Part shown: positions 35,582 to 43,415 of the stretch, piece by piece | How the letters are laid out: every line of letters begins with the position of its first letter | Numbering within the stretch: the stretch's first letter is position 1 | Assembly (NCBI RefSeq): GCF_024267655.1 | Contig: NZ_CP100595.1 | Coordinates: forward strand, 2,418,001-2,482,000 | DNA: 64,000 nt | Direction: 5' to 3' | From: Arcobacter roscoffensis | GTDB taxonomy: Bacteria; Campylobacterota; Campylobacteria; Campylobacterales; Arcobacteraceae | The notes under the pieces: model-generated | What the model was told of the DNA's origin: nothing | Seen by the model: the letters and a program-made list of their open reading frames with translations, nothing else | The model's database searches: none | Made by a program: the position numbers and the translations under genes

Positions 35582-36496
35582 TTATTTACTCCCTTTTTTT
35601 GCTAACTCACCTGATAAAGACTTCAAAAAGCCAACTATCAAATCCACTTCTTTTTCACTCATTGGTCTTCCTACTTGATAAAGTGCCATAATTTTAACTG
35701 CTGCGTGTAAACTATATGTTCTTCCATCATGAAAATATGGTGCTGTATGTTCTATATTTCTTAATGTAGGAACTTTAAAATAGTGTTTATCTTTTTCTTT
35801 TTTTGTAAGATTGTATCTTCCAAGATTAGTAATCTTTGCATCTTCCATAACACCAAACTTACTATATAAGTTTCCTCCTACATTAACTCCATTATGACAA
35901 GCAATACAACCTTTATTTTTAAAAAGATCATAACCTTCTTTTTGCTCTTTTGTAATAGCAGTTTCATCACCTTTTAAATATTTATCAAAAGGTGAATTAG
36001 GAGTTATCAAGGTCTTTTCATGCTCTGCTATTGCATTAGCTATATTTTTCTTTGTAATACCATCTTCAAAAACTTTTTCAAAAAGCTCTTTATATTCAGT
36101 TTCTTTTAGTTTTTTTACTAAAATATCAAAATCACTAGCCATTTCAATTGGGTTCTCAATAGGACCTAAAGCTTGTTCTTCTAAACTTTTTGCACGTCCA
36201 TCCCAAAACTGTCTAAAATTAAATACAGAGTTTAAAACAGTTGGTGTGTTAATATCTCCTTGCTTACCATCTATACCTGTTGCAACAATACTATTATCAT
36301 CTCCACCTTCATTTAATACATGACAAGAAGCACAAGATATGCTATTATCCAAAGATAATCTTTTATCATTAAAAAGTTTCTCTCCAAGTTTTGCTTTTAC
36401 CTTGTCTACATCAATTTTATTTGGTATAGGCTCAATATTTGCAGCACTTAAGACAACACTAAATATAATTATTATTAATGAAATTAGTTTAAAGAT
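35582..36496 (-). CDS. di-haem cytochrome c peroxidase, probable ATC start
   Basis: The enzyme reduces H2O2 in the periplasm. Haem sites are CASCH and CIACH, and the segments VFNFRQFWDGRAKSLEEQALGPIENPIEM and VPTLRNIEHTAPYFHDG are typical. The signal peptide FKLISLIIIIFSVVLSA is in frame, but no ATG, GTG or TTG lies between the upstream stop and codon 49. AAGG stands eight bases before ATC at 36494-36496, so I place the start there. The other choice, TTG at 36352, would remove the signal peptide and the residues before CASCH. Confidence 0.8.
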   Translation of the reverse strand: MFKLISLIIIIFSVVLSAANIEPIPNKIDVDKVKAKLGEKLFNDKRLSLDNSISCASCHVLNEGGDDNSIVATGIDGKQGDINTPTVLNSVFNFRQFWDGRAKSLEEQALGPIENPIEMASDFDILVKKLKETEYKELFEKVFEDGITKKNIANAIAEHEKTLITPNSPFDKYLKGDETAITKEQKEGYDLFKNKGCIACHNGVNVGGNLYSKFGVMEDAKITNLGRYNLTKKEKDKHYFKVPTLRNIEHTAPYFHDGRTYSLHAAVKIMALYQVGRPMSEKEVDLIVGFLKSLSGELAKKGSK

Positions 36497-36648
36497 GTTA
36501 TTTACCTTAGTTATTTTAATATAAGTATTATAGTACTATTTTACTTTATCCTTAAATAAACATATGTTTATTTCTAAAACCAGTCAAAAAAGCCTTATTT
36601 AAGTATATTATCCATAAAATATGAAACTTTTAATATAAGGAAGAGATA

Positions 36649-36942
36649 TTGGAACCACAGTACGAAAAAATCATTGTTTTGGTGATAGTTTTATCAGCAG
36701 CATTTATTACATGGAAGATGGTAAAAGACTTTTATATTACTAAATTACACAAAGTTTTTGCTCACTTAATTGCAGTAGTAACATCATCATTTATGCTATT
36801 ATCTACGATGTTTCTTTTTATGCCAAAAAATTACCAAAGAGGTGCAGGTCCAGAAGTTGAGTTAAGTATAATGTCAGTAGTAACTGTAGTTGTAATGGTT
36901 GCTGTTTTATATGTATTTTTCAAATATGCCCCTCGTAAATAA
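36649..36942 (+). CDS. small three-helix membrane protein
   Basis: The start is TTG at 36649, with AAGGAAG upstream. The 97 residues hold three hydrophobic helices (about 8-25, 35-60 and 72-92) and a short charged end. It is divergent from the cytochrome c peroxidase gene and is followed by a strong hairpin. No family is recognised. Confidence 0.7.
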   Translation: MEPQYEKIIVLVIVLSAAFITWKMVKDFYITKLHKVFAHLIAVVTSSFMLLSTMFLFMPKNYQRGAGPEVELSIMSVVTVVVMVAVLYVFFKYAPRK

Positions 36943-36966
36943 AAAATAGAGACATCTCTATTTTTT
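36941..36966 (+). terminator. terminator
   Basis: AAAAAATAGAGA, loop CA, TCTCTATTTTTT: a perfect 12-bp stem with a T run. Confidence 0.85.
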
Positions 36967-36994
36967 ATAACTTACTTTCATTTAAGCTTATTTA

Positions 36995-37012
36995 TGATAA
37001 TAATTCTCATTA
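36995..37012. promoter_or_regulatory. Fur-box-like site before the 75-residue gene
   Basis: TGATAATAATTCTCATTA matches the TGATAATnATTATCA pattern with two changes and stands 22 bases before the start at 37034. Confidence 0.6.
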
Positions 37013-37033
37013 AATTTATCATAAAGGATTTAA

Positions 37034-37261
37034 ATGGAAACATACTTTCTAATCACAAACTTTGAAGATGGCTATAGAGTCGAAGAGTTTATCTATGAAG
37101 AAGTTGCCATAGAATACTGCACACAAGCACTGGATATACCAGAAGAGAAAATCAAAGAGATCCTTTATACAAGCGAAGGTTTAGAGTTAATTTTAACAGA
37201 ACTAGATTCAGAAGATATTATAGATGACTGGTATGTGAACCTACATAAAATCACAAAATAA
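37034..37261 (+). CDS. small acidic protein, probably iron-regulated
   Basis: This 75-residue soluble protein is rich in Glu and Asp (about 20 in all), with no Cys pairs and no membrane helix beyond scattered hydrophobic residues. AAAGGA precedes the ATG and a Fur-like box lies just upstream. It is followed by the porin gene. The function is unknown. Confidence 0.65.
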   Translation: METYFLITNFEDGYRVEEFIYEEVAIEYCTQALDIPEEKIKEILYTSEGLELILTELDSEDIIDDWYVNLHKITK

Positions 37262-37264
37262 AAT

Positions 37265-37282
37265 TGATAACCATAATCATAA
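37265..37282. promoter_or_regulatory. weak Fur-box-like site before the porin
   Basis: TGATAACCATAATCATAA keeps the half-site TGATAA and the ATnATCA end. The match is weaker than the others in this region. Confidence 0.4.
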
Positions 37283-37372
37283 TTAAGTAAATATTAATTT
37301 TCTATTCACTACTATTCCACTACAAAATAGAATTTTTTCTCCTAAAAAATTCAAAAATAAAGGACATAATAA

Positions 37373-38461
37373 ATGAAAAAATTAAGTATTATTGCTAGTG
37401 CGTTAGTATTAACATCAGCAGCATATGCTGCAAATAATGTAGATGAAGCTTTTAAAAATGGAAAAGTTTCAGGAGAAGTTACAGCTCATCATCAGTCATG
37501 GGATAATGGAACTGGTGAAAAAGACTCTGGTTTTACTGCAGGAACTTTTGATTTAAACTATGAAACTGATTCATTAAATGGTTTTAAGTTAAACACTGGA
37601 TTTAGAGCAAATCACGAATTCTCTGAAAAAGAGTCAGGTAATTATGAAGGTGATTTTGAAAACAATGCTGTTATGCATACTGCAAACATTGAATTCTCAA
37701 ATGATATTCTTACTATTAAAGCTGGTAGACAAGAGATTGATTTAGAGTGGCTAGGTGATTACAATGAAGCAGTTGTAATTTCTTCGTCAAAATTAATTCC
37801 AAATACAACATTAGTTGCTGGATACACTACAAGACAAGCTGCAATTGGTGCAGATGAAAGCAAAAACTTTGCTGATGTTACAAAAGATGGTGCTTATGTT
37901 GTTGATGCAAAATATAATGGAATTGAAAATCTTGAATTAAACCCTTATTTTTATTCTGCTAAAGATGTAGCAAACTTCTATGGTTTAAAAGCAACTTATG
38001 AAACGGATATGTTTGGATTAACTGCTCATTATGCTCAAAGTTCAGAAGATGCAGCGAATACAGAAGATGGAGAAGTTTTACATTTTGAGGCAAGTACAAA
38101 AGTAGCTGGATTTGCTTTATCAGCTGGTTATATTCAAGCTGGTGATGATAATGGCTTAGGTTCAATTGCTTCTTTTGGTGATAATATTGATCCTACAGAA
38201 GAATTAGGTGATTATGTTTATGCTAAAGATGCTAGTACAGTGTATGCTACAGCAGGATATACTATCTCTGATGTGGAGTTATCTGCACTATATGCAATTG
38301 CTGATAATGATACTACAAATAAAGAAGACAAAGAGTTTACAATAGGTGCTGCCTATTCATTTACTGAAAACTTAGCTGCTGATATTATGTATACAGATTT
38401 ATCTTTAGAGTCTGACAAGGACAAATCAAAAGTAGCTCTAAACCTAGCTTATTCATTTTAA
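37373..38461 (+). CDS. outer-membrane porin (Campylobacterota Opr type)
   Basis: It has a signal peptide MKKLSIIASALVLTSAAYA and a 340-residue mature part of alternating beta strands and acidic turns, ending ALNLAYSF with the C-terminal Phe of outer-membrane barrels. LTIKAGRQEIDLEWLGDYNEAV is a typical Opr segment. It should form a general or ion-selective channel. AAAGGA precedes the ATG. The upstream box suggests iron influence. A terminator follows. Confidence 0.9.
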   Translation: MKKLSIIASALVLTSAAYAANNVDEAFKNGKVSGEVTAHHQSWDNGTGEKDSGFTAGTFDLNYETDSLNGFKLNTGFRANHEFSEKESGNYEGDFENNAVMHTANIEFSNDILTIKAGRQEIDLEWLGDYNEAVVISSSKLIPNTTLVAGYTTRQAAIGADESKNFADVTKDGAYVVDAKYNGIENLELNPYFYSAKDVANFYGLKATYETDMFGLTAHYAQSSEDAANTEDGEVLHFEASTKVAGFALSAGYIQAGDDNGLGSIASFGDNIDPTEELGDYVYAKDASTVYATAGYTISDVELSALYAIADNDTTNKEDKEFTIGAAYSFTENLAADIMYTDLSLESDKDKSKVALNLAYSF

Positions 38462-38484
38462 TTGACACAATAAAAATACACCTA

Positions 38485-38517
38485 AGGGAAGGAAGTTTTG
38501 CTTTCTTCCTTTTTTTA
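38485..38517 (+). terminator. terminator of the porin gene
   Basis: GGAAGGAAG, loop TTTTG, CTTTCTTCC then seven T. Confidence 0.8.
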
Positions 38518-38539
38518 TTTCTAAAATTTCAAAGTATAC

Positions 38540-38557
38540 TGATAACTATTCTCAATA
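38540..38557. promoter_or_regulatory. Fur-box-like site, upper
   Basis: TGATAACTATTCTCAATA lies between the porin terminator and the second box at 38593. Confidence 0.5.
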
Positions 38558-38592
38558 TTAATATATATTTAAGTTTTCTTCATGTAGTATAC

Positions 38593-38610
38593 TAATAATG
38601 ATTATCAATA
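38593..38610. promoter_or_regulatory. Fur box before the 21-residue peptide
   Basis: TAATAATGATTATCAATA has a strong half-site (ATTATCA) and stands 14 bases before the start codon at 38625. Confidence 0.7.
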
Positions 38611-38624
38611 ATAAAGGATTTATA

Positions 38625-38690
38625 ATGATTACTTGTTACGAAATAAAAAATAAAAAAGATTTAGTAGAACCAACTGGTTGTACTTGCTAA
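38625..38690 (+). CDS. 21-residue Cys-containing peptide, iron-regulated leader gene
   Basis: A very short frame begins MITCYEIK and ends PTGCTC with three of 21 residues Cys, two of them in the last three positions. AAGGA lies before the ATG and a Fur box is 14 bases upstream. The next gene starts ten bases after the stop with its own AAGGAAG. It could be a regulatory leader, a metal-binding peptide or a precursor of a modified peptide. None of these is shown, and chance cannot be excluded for such a short frame. Confidence 0.45.
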   Translation: MITCYEIKNKKDLVEPTGCTC

Positions 38691-38700
38691 AGGAAGCAAA

Positions 38701-39033
38701 ATGAGTATATTAGTTATTGGAGGAGATAAAATCTCGCCCATTGTAAATATGTTAGAAAACCTTGGTGCAAAAACTATAAATCACTGGGATGCAAGAAAAA
38801 AATCTTCAGCTCCTAAGAAAAAAGTTCCTATGGATACTGATTGCATAGTAATGCTTACTTCTTTTTTAAACCATAATACAATGCTTAAGTATAAAAATGA
38901 AGCAAAAAGAAAAAACATCCCATTTATTTGTGCAAAAAGATCACTTTCTTGCGTATATGATGAGTATGTAAAAATTATGGGCATTACAGATTGTAGTCAA
39001 TGTTACGCAAACTGTACAAAGAAAAAGGACTAA
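38701..39033 (+). CDS. DUF2325 protein
   Basis: The 110-residue protein begins with a Rossmann-like MSILVIGGDKISPIVNMLENLG. It continues with CIVMLTSFLNHNTM and ends with CSQCYANC, a Cys cluster. This is DUF2325, a family of unknown function often near iron or oxidative-stress genes. It is the first long gene of the run DUF2325 - unknown - flavodoxin, behind two Fur-like boxes. Confidence 0.82.
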   Translation: MSILVIGGDKISPIVNMLENLGAKTINHWDARKKSSAPKKKVPMDTDCIVMLTSFLNHNTMLKYKNEAKRKNIPFICAKRSLSCVYDEYVKIMGITDCSQCYANCTKKKD

Positions 39034-39034
39034 T

Positions 39035-39802
39035 ATGAGTTTTAACTATTTAAATTACTGTGATGACTTTGTTGGTTTTGATAATAATAAGGAGTTTTTA
39101 CCAAAAGGCTTTGATAGTTTTAATTCTCAATACAGATTAAGACAGCTATTTTTAAACCTTAGCAATTATGTTTTAAAACCATATTGTAATTTTACAAAAT
39201 ATGAACAAAGAAGATTAAGTATTTATTCTCTTAAAAATGCTTTTGAGTTTAAAATAAATTCTATGCTTCCTACTTCGAATATAAAAACACACAAGATTTC
39301 TAAAAGCTTTAAAATTTGTATTAATTCAACTAAAATTATAAATAACTATTTAAACAAAACTACTAACTCAACATTCGTAACAAGTAAAAGTTTAGTTCCT
39401 GCTGCAAAACTAATTTCTCATTGTTTTATAAATAATAATATGCAGTTACTTATTGATAAACATTTACTATTTCATGAATTCGTTTTAAATAAGATTAGAA
39501 AACTTCATAAAGACAAAAATGTAATAGATTTAGGTGATTCAATTTGTATTGAAGCAAAAGATATATGTAAGCTTAAAATCTATACATCATGGAAAAATAT
39601 TGAAGTTAAAAATCCAAATATAAAAGATGAACTAGAAGGTGCTATTGAGTCAATAAAAAAAGGAGATTTCAAGCAAATATATTTAGCTTATCCAAAAGAT
39701 GATGAGTTTAAAAAACAAATACCTATATATGTGGATGAATTAAAAAATAAAGAGTATCAAATCAAAGCAATACCGTACTCTTTTAGATCAATTATAAGAT
39801 AA
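39035..39802 (+). CDS. hypothetical protein of the flavodoxin operon
   Basis: The 255-residue basic protein has no signal peptide and no motif I recognise. A central LISHCFINNNMQLLIDKHLLF and a final YPKDDEFKKQIPIYVDELKNKEYQIKAIPYSFRSIIR are the most structured parts. The ATG is one base after the DUF2325 stop, and flavodoxin follows after 18 bases. In Campylobacter jejuni fldA also follows two small unknown genes, so the group may be conserved. This last point is from memory. Confidence 0.7.
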   Translation: MSFNYLNYCDDFVGFDNNKEFLPKGFDSFNSQYRLRQLFLNLSNYVLKPYCNFTKYEQRRLSIYSLKNAFEFKINSMLPTSNIKTHKISKSFKICINSTKIINNYLNKTTNSTFVTSKSLVPAAKLISHCFINNNMQLLIDKHLLFHEFVLNKIRKLHKDKNVIDLGDSICIEAKDICKLKIYTSWKNIEVKNPNIKDELEGAIESIKKGDFKQIYLAYPKDDEFKKQIPIYVDELKNKEYQIKAIPYSFRSIIR

Positions 39803-39820
39803 AAACAGGAGATTTACAAA

Positions 39821-40315
39821 ATGGCGACAGCTATATTTTATACAACTAGTACAGGAAATACAACAGAAGTAGCAAATAAAATTGCAGAAGAGTTAGGAGG
39901 ACTTGAAGTTTTTGATTTAAGTTCTAACCTTGATAAAGTTGAACAATATGATAAAGTAATTATTGGTGCTTCTACTTGGGGTGATGGTGATTTAAATGAT
40001 GATTTAGATGAAGTTTGGGATGAATTTTGTGAACTTGAATTCTCAGGAAAAAACGTAGCTTTATTTTCACTAGGTGACCAAGAAGGATATGGTGATACAT
40101 TTGTAGATGCACTAGGTACTATTTATGAACAAGTGAATTCAAAAGGTGCTAATATTGTAGGTTTTACAGAAACTAGTGATTATGAATATGATGAATCAAA
40201 AGCAGAAATTGACGGAAAATTTGTTGGATTAGTTATTGATGAAGATAATCAAGATGATTTAACAGACGATAGAATTAAAGCCTGGAGTGAAGATATAAAA
40301 GGTGATATTCTATAA
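39821..40315 (+). CDS. fldA: flavodoxin
   Basis: A 164-residue long-chain flavodoxin. The FMN phosphate loop is YTTSTGNTTEVANKI. GASTWGDGDLNDDLDEVWDEF and SLGDQEGYGDTFVDALG form the isoalloxazine loops. It replaces ferredoxin as an electron carrier, which fits an iron-limited operon; in Campylobacterota flavodoxin serves oxidoreductases such as OOR/POR. AGGAG precedes the ATG. Confidence 0.96.
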   Translation: MATAIFYTTSTGNTTEVANKIAEELGGLEVFDLSSNLDKVEQYDKVIIGASTWGDGDLNDDLDEVWDEFCELEFSGKNVALFSLGDQEGYGDTFVDALGTIYEQVNSKGANIVGFTETSDYEYDESKAEIDGKFVGLVIDEDNQDDLTDDRIKAWSEDIKGDIL

Positions 40316-40320
40316 TAAAA

Positions 40321-40350
40321 CAAAACTAAAAGTTTAAACTTTTAGTTTTG
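40321..40350. terminator. bidirectional terminator between fldA and fur
   Basis: A fully symmetric 30-base palindrome (arms CAAAACTAAAAGTTT and complement). It overlaps the last codons of fur. Confidence 0.85.
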
Positions 40351-40785
40351 AGTACAATCTTCGCAAGTTCCGTAAAGTTGCATAGAGTGACTTGTAATTT
40401 TAAATTTATTCTTTTTAGCTATTCTGTCTTGTCTTTTCTCTATTTCATCATCTAAAAACTCTACGATCTTACCACATGAAGTACAAATAAGATGATCATG
40501 ATGAGATTTTGCATTACTCTCATATTTTTTTCCATCCGTACCAAAATTAATAGATACAATTAAGTCTACTTCTTCTAAAAAACTTAGTGCTCTATAAACT
40601 GTAGCTATTCCAATATTTGTATCTGGGTATTGTTTTTTAATTTCATTGTAAACTTCTTCAGCTGTCAAATGATCTTCAGCATTAATTAAAATACTTAAAA
40701 CAATTTCTCTTTGTTCTGTGTATTTTAAACCTTTTTGTTTAACAATTTTTTTAAGTTCTTCTATTATCTCTTCGTTATCTACCAT
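40342..40785 (-). CDS. fur: ferric uptake regulator
   Basis: The 147-residue Fur has a winged helix (LTAEEVYNEI...NIGIATVYRALSFLEEV), the SHHDHLICTSCGKIVEF metal site and a final CEDC. It represses iron genes when Fe2+ is bound. Many Fur-like boxes in 36.9-50.6 kb could be its sites. A second paralogue is encoded at 49931-50383. No perfect Fur box is seen before this gene. Confidence 0.95.
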   Translation of the reverse strand: MVDNEEIIEELKKIVKQKGLKYTEQREIVLSILINAEDHLTAEEVYNEIKKQYPDTNIGIATVYRALSFLEEVDLIVSINFGTDGKKYESNAKSHHDHLICTSCGKIVEFLDDEIEKRQDRIAKKNKFKITSHSMQLYGTCEDCTQN

Positions 40786-40850
40786 AAAAATTTGCCCTTA
40801 AACTTTATAATGCTTAATAGTATAGCCAAAGTTTGCCTAAAATACAAACA

Positions 40851-41102
40851 CTAAATATTATCGTTTAATATAACTTCTTCTTTTAGTTCTTTTTTAGCAA
40901 GTTTTTTCTTTTTTTTGTTTTCAGGCTGATAAAGCATATGATGCCAAAGTGCAAAACCACAAAAAGCAGCCCCTGCAATAACATGAGTTTTTTTAGCTAC
41001 TTTGTTTTTCATAAACATTGAAGTTACAACTGTTGCACCTAAAGTTGCAGTCATTCCTATTTTTGCAACTTCTTTTTTTACCTCTAAATCAAGCTTTTGC
41101 AT
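40851..41102 (-). CDS. small membrane protein of the ferrosome-like region
   Basis: The chosen start is ATG at 41102 (an extended TTG start at 41132 is also open), which has AAGGA nine bases before it. The 83 residues hold two hydrophobic Gly/Ala-rich segments (about 15-32 and 39-56, the second ending ALWHH) and a tail of consecutive Lys. It lies downstream of another tiny membrane ORF and behind a near-perfect Fur box, so its product probably acts in iron handling, perhaps at the same membrane as the adjacent ATPase cluster. Confidence 0.65.
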   Translation of the reverse strand: MQKLDLEVKKEVAKIGMTATLGATVVTSMFMKNKVAKKTHVIAGAAFCGFALWHHMLYQPENKKKKKLAKKELKEEVILNDNI

Positions 41103-41211
41103 TCCTTTTTTTCCTTCTTGTTCTTCTGTCAATAGTTTTTTTTGTTCCCTTTAAAGTCTCATAAGTTAGTGCTGCTGTTAAAATAGTAGCAAGTGGAAGT
41201 ATAAATGGCAT
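41089..41211 (-). CDS. 40-residue membrane peptide
   Basis: ATG at 41211 opens MPFILPLATILTAALTYETL followed by a basic tail (KGTKKTIDRRTRRKKRNAKA). That is one helix with a strongly positive end. The stop overlaps the following gene by 14 bases. AAAGGAT is just upstream and a Fur box stands 12 bases before the start. Its shape matches the other N-terminal-helix proteins of this cluster. Confidence 0.55.
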   Translation of the reverse strand: MPFILPLATILTAALTYETLKGTKKTIDRRTRRKKRNAKA

Positions 41212-41222
41212 TTTAATCCTTT

Positions 41223-41237
41223 TGATAATAATTATCA
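41223..41237. promoter_or_regulatory. perfect Fur-box palindrome
   Basis: TGATAATAATTATCA is a 7-1-7 perfect palindrome. It lies in front of the two small membrane genes, which are transcribed leftward from 41211. Confidence 0.8.
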
Positions 41238-41267
41238 TAATAATAACTATTTTATCTTTAAAGTAAA

Positions 41268-41284
41268 CTGATAACTATTATCAG
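41268..41284. promoter_or_regulatory. second palindrome, Fur-like
   Basis: CTGATAACTATTATCAG is a 7-3-7 perfect palindrome just past the P-type ATPase stop. It could be a second Fur site for the small genes or part of a terminator. Confidence 0.5.
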
Positions 41285-41292
41285 GATTAAAA

Positions 41293-43407
41293 CTATTTAT
41301 TTAACTTTACGCCTCTTATTGAATTTAAAAGTAGTCCAATTGTCGTTCCATTATGTAAAAAGGCTGTCACAATAGGAGAGAATGCTCCAAAAGTAGCACC
41401 TGCTAAAATAGCTGAATTAATACCAACTGTTGCATTAAAATTTGTGTTTATCAACTTCATTGTTTTATGTGCTAACTCTTTAGCTTCAACAACAGCTGCA
41501 ATATCATCTTTTAACAAGCTAACATCAGCAGTTGCCTTAGCAATATCGGCACCTTTACTCATAGAAATTCCAACATGAGCTGAAATTAGTGCAGGTGCAT
41601 CATTAATTCCATCACCTACAAAGGCTACTTTATTACCCTCTTCCATCATCTTTTTTACAATTGAAGCTTTATCACTTGGTAGCAATTCAGAATATACCTC
41701 ATCAATACCTAACTCTTTAGCAACACTTTGTGCTTTTTTATCAACATCACCTGTTAGCATTACAAGTTTTTTTACACCAAATTCTCTTAACTTTTCTAAA
41801 GACTCTTTTGTATTATGTCTAATTTGATCAACTAAAGAAATTGTTCCTAAAAGCTCATTATTATATGCAATATAAAGTAAGGTTTTACCTTCATCAAGCT
41901 TTTTATCAATCTTTTCTTGATGAGCTGAAAAATCTATTTTTTCATCATCTTCTAAAAAATGTCTACTTCCAATAATTACAGCTTTACCATTTACTTCTGT
42001 TTTTACACCATGAGCTACAATAAACTCAACTTCTTCATGATGCATATGAACAAAGCCTCTTTTCTTTGCAGCTTTAACAACAGCTTCTGCAACTGGATGA
42101 AAATAATGTTCTTCCGTACTAGCAGAAAGATTTAAAACCTCTTCTTCAGTCCAGTTTTCATTAAAAGATTGTACATCAACAACTTCTAAATCACCTTGAG
42201 TTAAAGTTCCAGTTTTATCAAAGATAAAAGTATCAGCACTACTTAAAGCCTCGATAGATTTTGCACCTTTTATCATAATTCCTTCATGACCTGCTTTTGA
42301 AATAGTAGATTTAAAAGCGACTGGTGTTGCTAATTTTAAAGCACAAGAATAATCAGCTTGTAAAACAGATGCCACTCTTTCAAAATCTTTGCTCATCACA
42401 TAAGAAACTCCAGCAAGTCCTAGTGTAACAGGTACTAATTTATCTGCTAACTTAGTTGCTTTTAGCTGAACTAATGATTTCTCATTTAATGAGTTTTCTA
42501 TATAGTGTTTTATTCTTTGTGTTGCTGTATTAGCACCAACTTGCTCAGCCCAGATTTTTAACCTACCCTCTTCTAAAACAGTCCCAGATATAACTCTGTC
42601 ACCTCTTTGTTTTTTTACAGGTTCAGCCTCTCCTGTCATAGAAACTTGGTTTACACTCGCACTACCATTTACAATATGTCCATCAACAGGAACAGTACTT
42701 CCTGCTGAAACAACTACAATATCACCAACTTCAATAGTATCTGTATCAACTAAAGTTTCAACTAGTTTTCCATCAACTTCTTTTTCAAGCCAAGCTTCTT
42801 TTACATTTGGTTTTGCAAGCTCTTTTAGTAAATCATCACTTCGATGAACCGTTGTTTCTTCTATATACTCTCCAAGAGCTAACATTGCATTTGTAGAATT
42901 AGCAGCAAGATAATCTTTTCTAAATAAAGAAATACCCACAGCTGCACTTTCTAAAACTCTTGAAGTAAGTCCTTCTTTAAAAAGTTCTTGTGTTCCTTCT
43001 ATTAAAAGAGGTGTCGCTGCACTACTTGAAATAGCTGCATTTATAAAATCATTTTTAATAAATCTTTCACTAACTAATGCACTAGAAGCATAAATCAAAG
43101 GTTTTAGGCTTGGTTCTTCATCACTTACACAAGACACACATACAGCTGCTTCTTCATCTAATGAACTTAATAATTCATCTGCATTTACACAAGCTAATTT
43201 ATCTTCTATTACTTCACATACATCTTCATCAAAAGTAAAAATTATACTTTTAGCTTTTTTATTTATTCTAACAGAAGTTACATGCTCTATTTTTTCAAGA
43301 TAGTTTTTAAGGATATTTTCATCAAGATACTCATCACTTAAAAGTTCAAACTTATATCTTGCTCTAAAAGATGTACCGTGAACTTTTCTAAAACTATTTA
43401 TACTCAT
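41293..43407 (-). CDS. fezB: P1B-type heavy-metal ATPase of a ferrosome-like cluster
   Basis: The 704-residue pump has an N-terminal HMA-like domain without CxxC (residues 1-75, with SFRARYKF), an actuator segment (SMTGEAEPV) and the phosphorylation site DKTGTLTQGD near residue 395. GDGINDAPALISAHVGISM lies near 598. The metal-path motif, normally CPC, reads YSCALKLATP near residue 352. A missing CPC and a ferritin-like neighbour fit the P1B-6 ATPase FezB that loads iron into ferrosomes. The symbol is given on that inference, and Mn, Fe or another metal are all possible. It is the last large gene of a leftward cluster behind Fur-like boxes. Confidence 0.75.
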   Translation of the reverse strand: MSINSFRKVHGTSFRARYKFELLSDEYLDENILKNYLEKIEHVTSVRINKKAKSIIFTFDEDVCEVIEDKLACVNADELLSSLDEEAAVCVSCVSDEEPSLKPLIYASSALVSERFIKNDFINAAISSSAATPLLIEGTQELFKEGLTSRVLESAAVGISLFRKDYLAANSTNAMLALGEYIEETTVHRSDDLLKELAKPNVKEAWLEKEVDGKLVETLVDTDTIEVGDIVVVSAGSTVPVDGHIVNGSASVNQVSMTGEAEPVKKQRGDRVISGTVLEEGRLKIWAEQVGANTATQRIKHYIENSLNEKSLVQLKATKLADKLVPVTLGLAGVSYVMSKDFERVASVLQADYSCALKLATPVAFKSTISKAGHEGIMIKGAKSIEALSSADTFIFDKTGTLTQGDLEVVDVQSFNENWTEEEVLNLSASTEEHYFHPVAEAVVKAAKKRGFVHMHHEEVEFIVAHGVKTEVNGKAVIIGSRHFLEDDEKIDFSAHQEKIDKKLDEGKTLLYIAYNNELLGTISLVDQIRHNTKESLEKLREFGVKKLVMLTGDVDKKAQSVAKELGIDEVYSELLPSDKASIVKKMMEEGNKVAFVGDGINDAPALISAHVGISMSKGADIAKATADVSLLKDDIAAVVEAKELAHKTMKLINTNFNATVGINSAILAGATFGAFSPIVTAFLHNGTTIGLLLNSIRGVKLNK

Positions 43408-43415
43408 AATTAACC

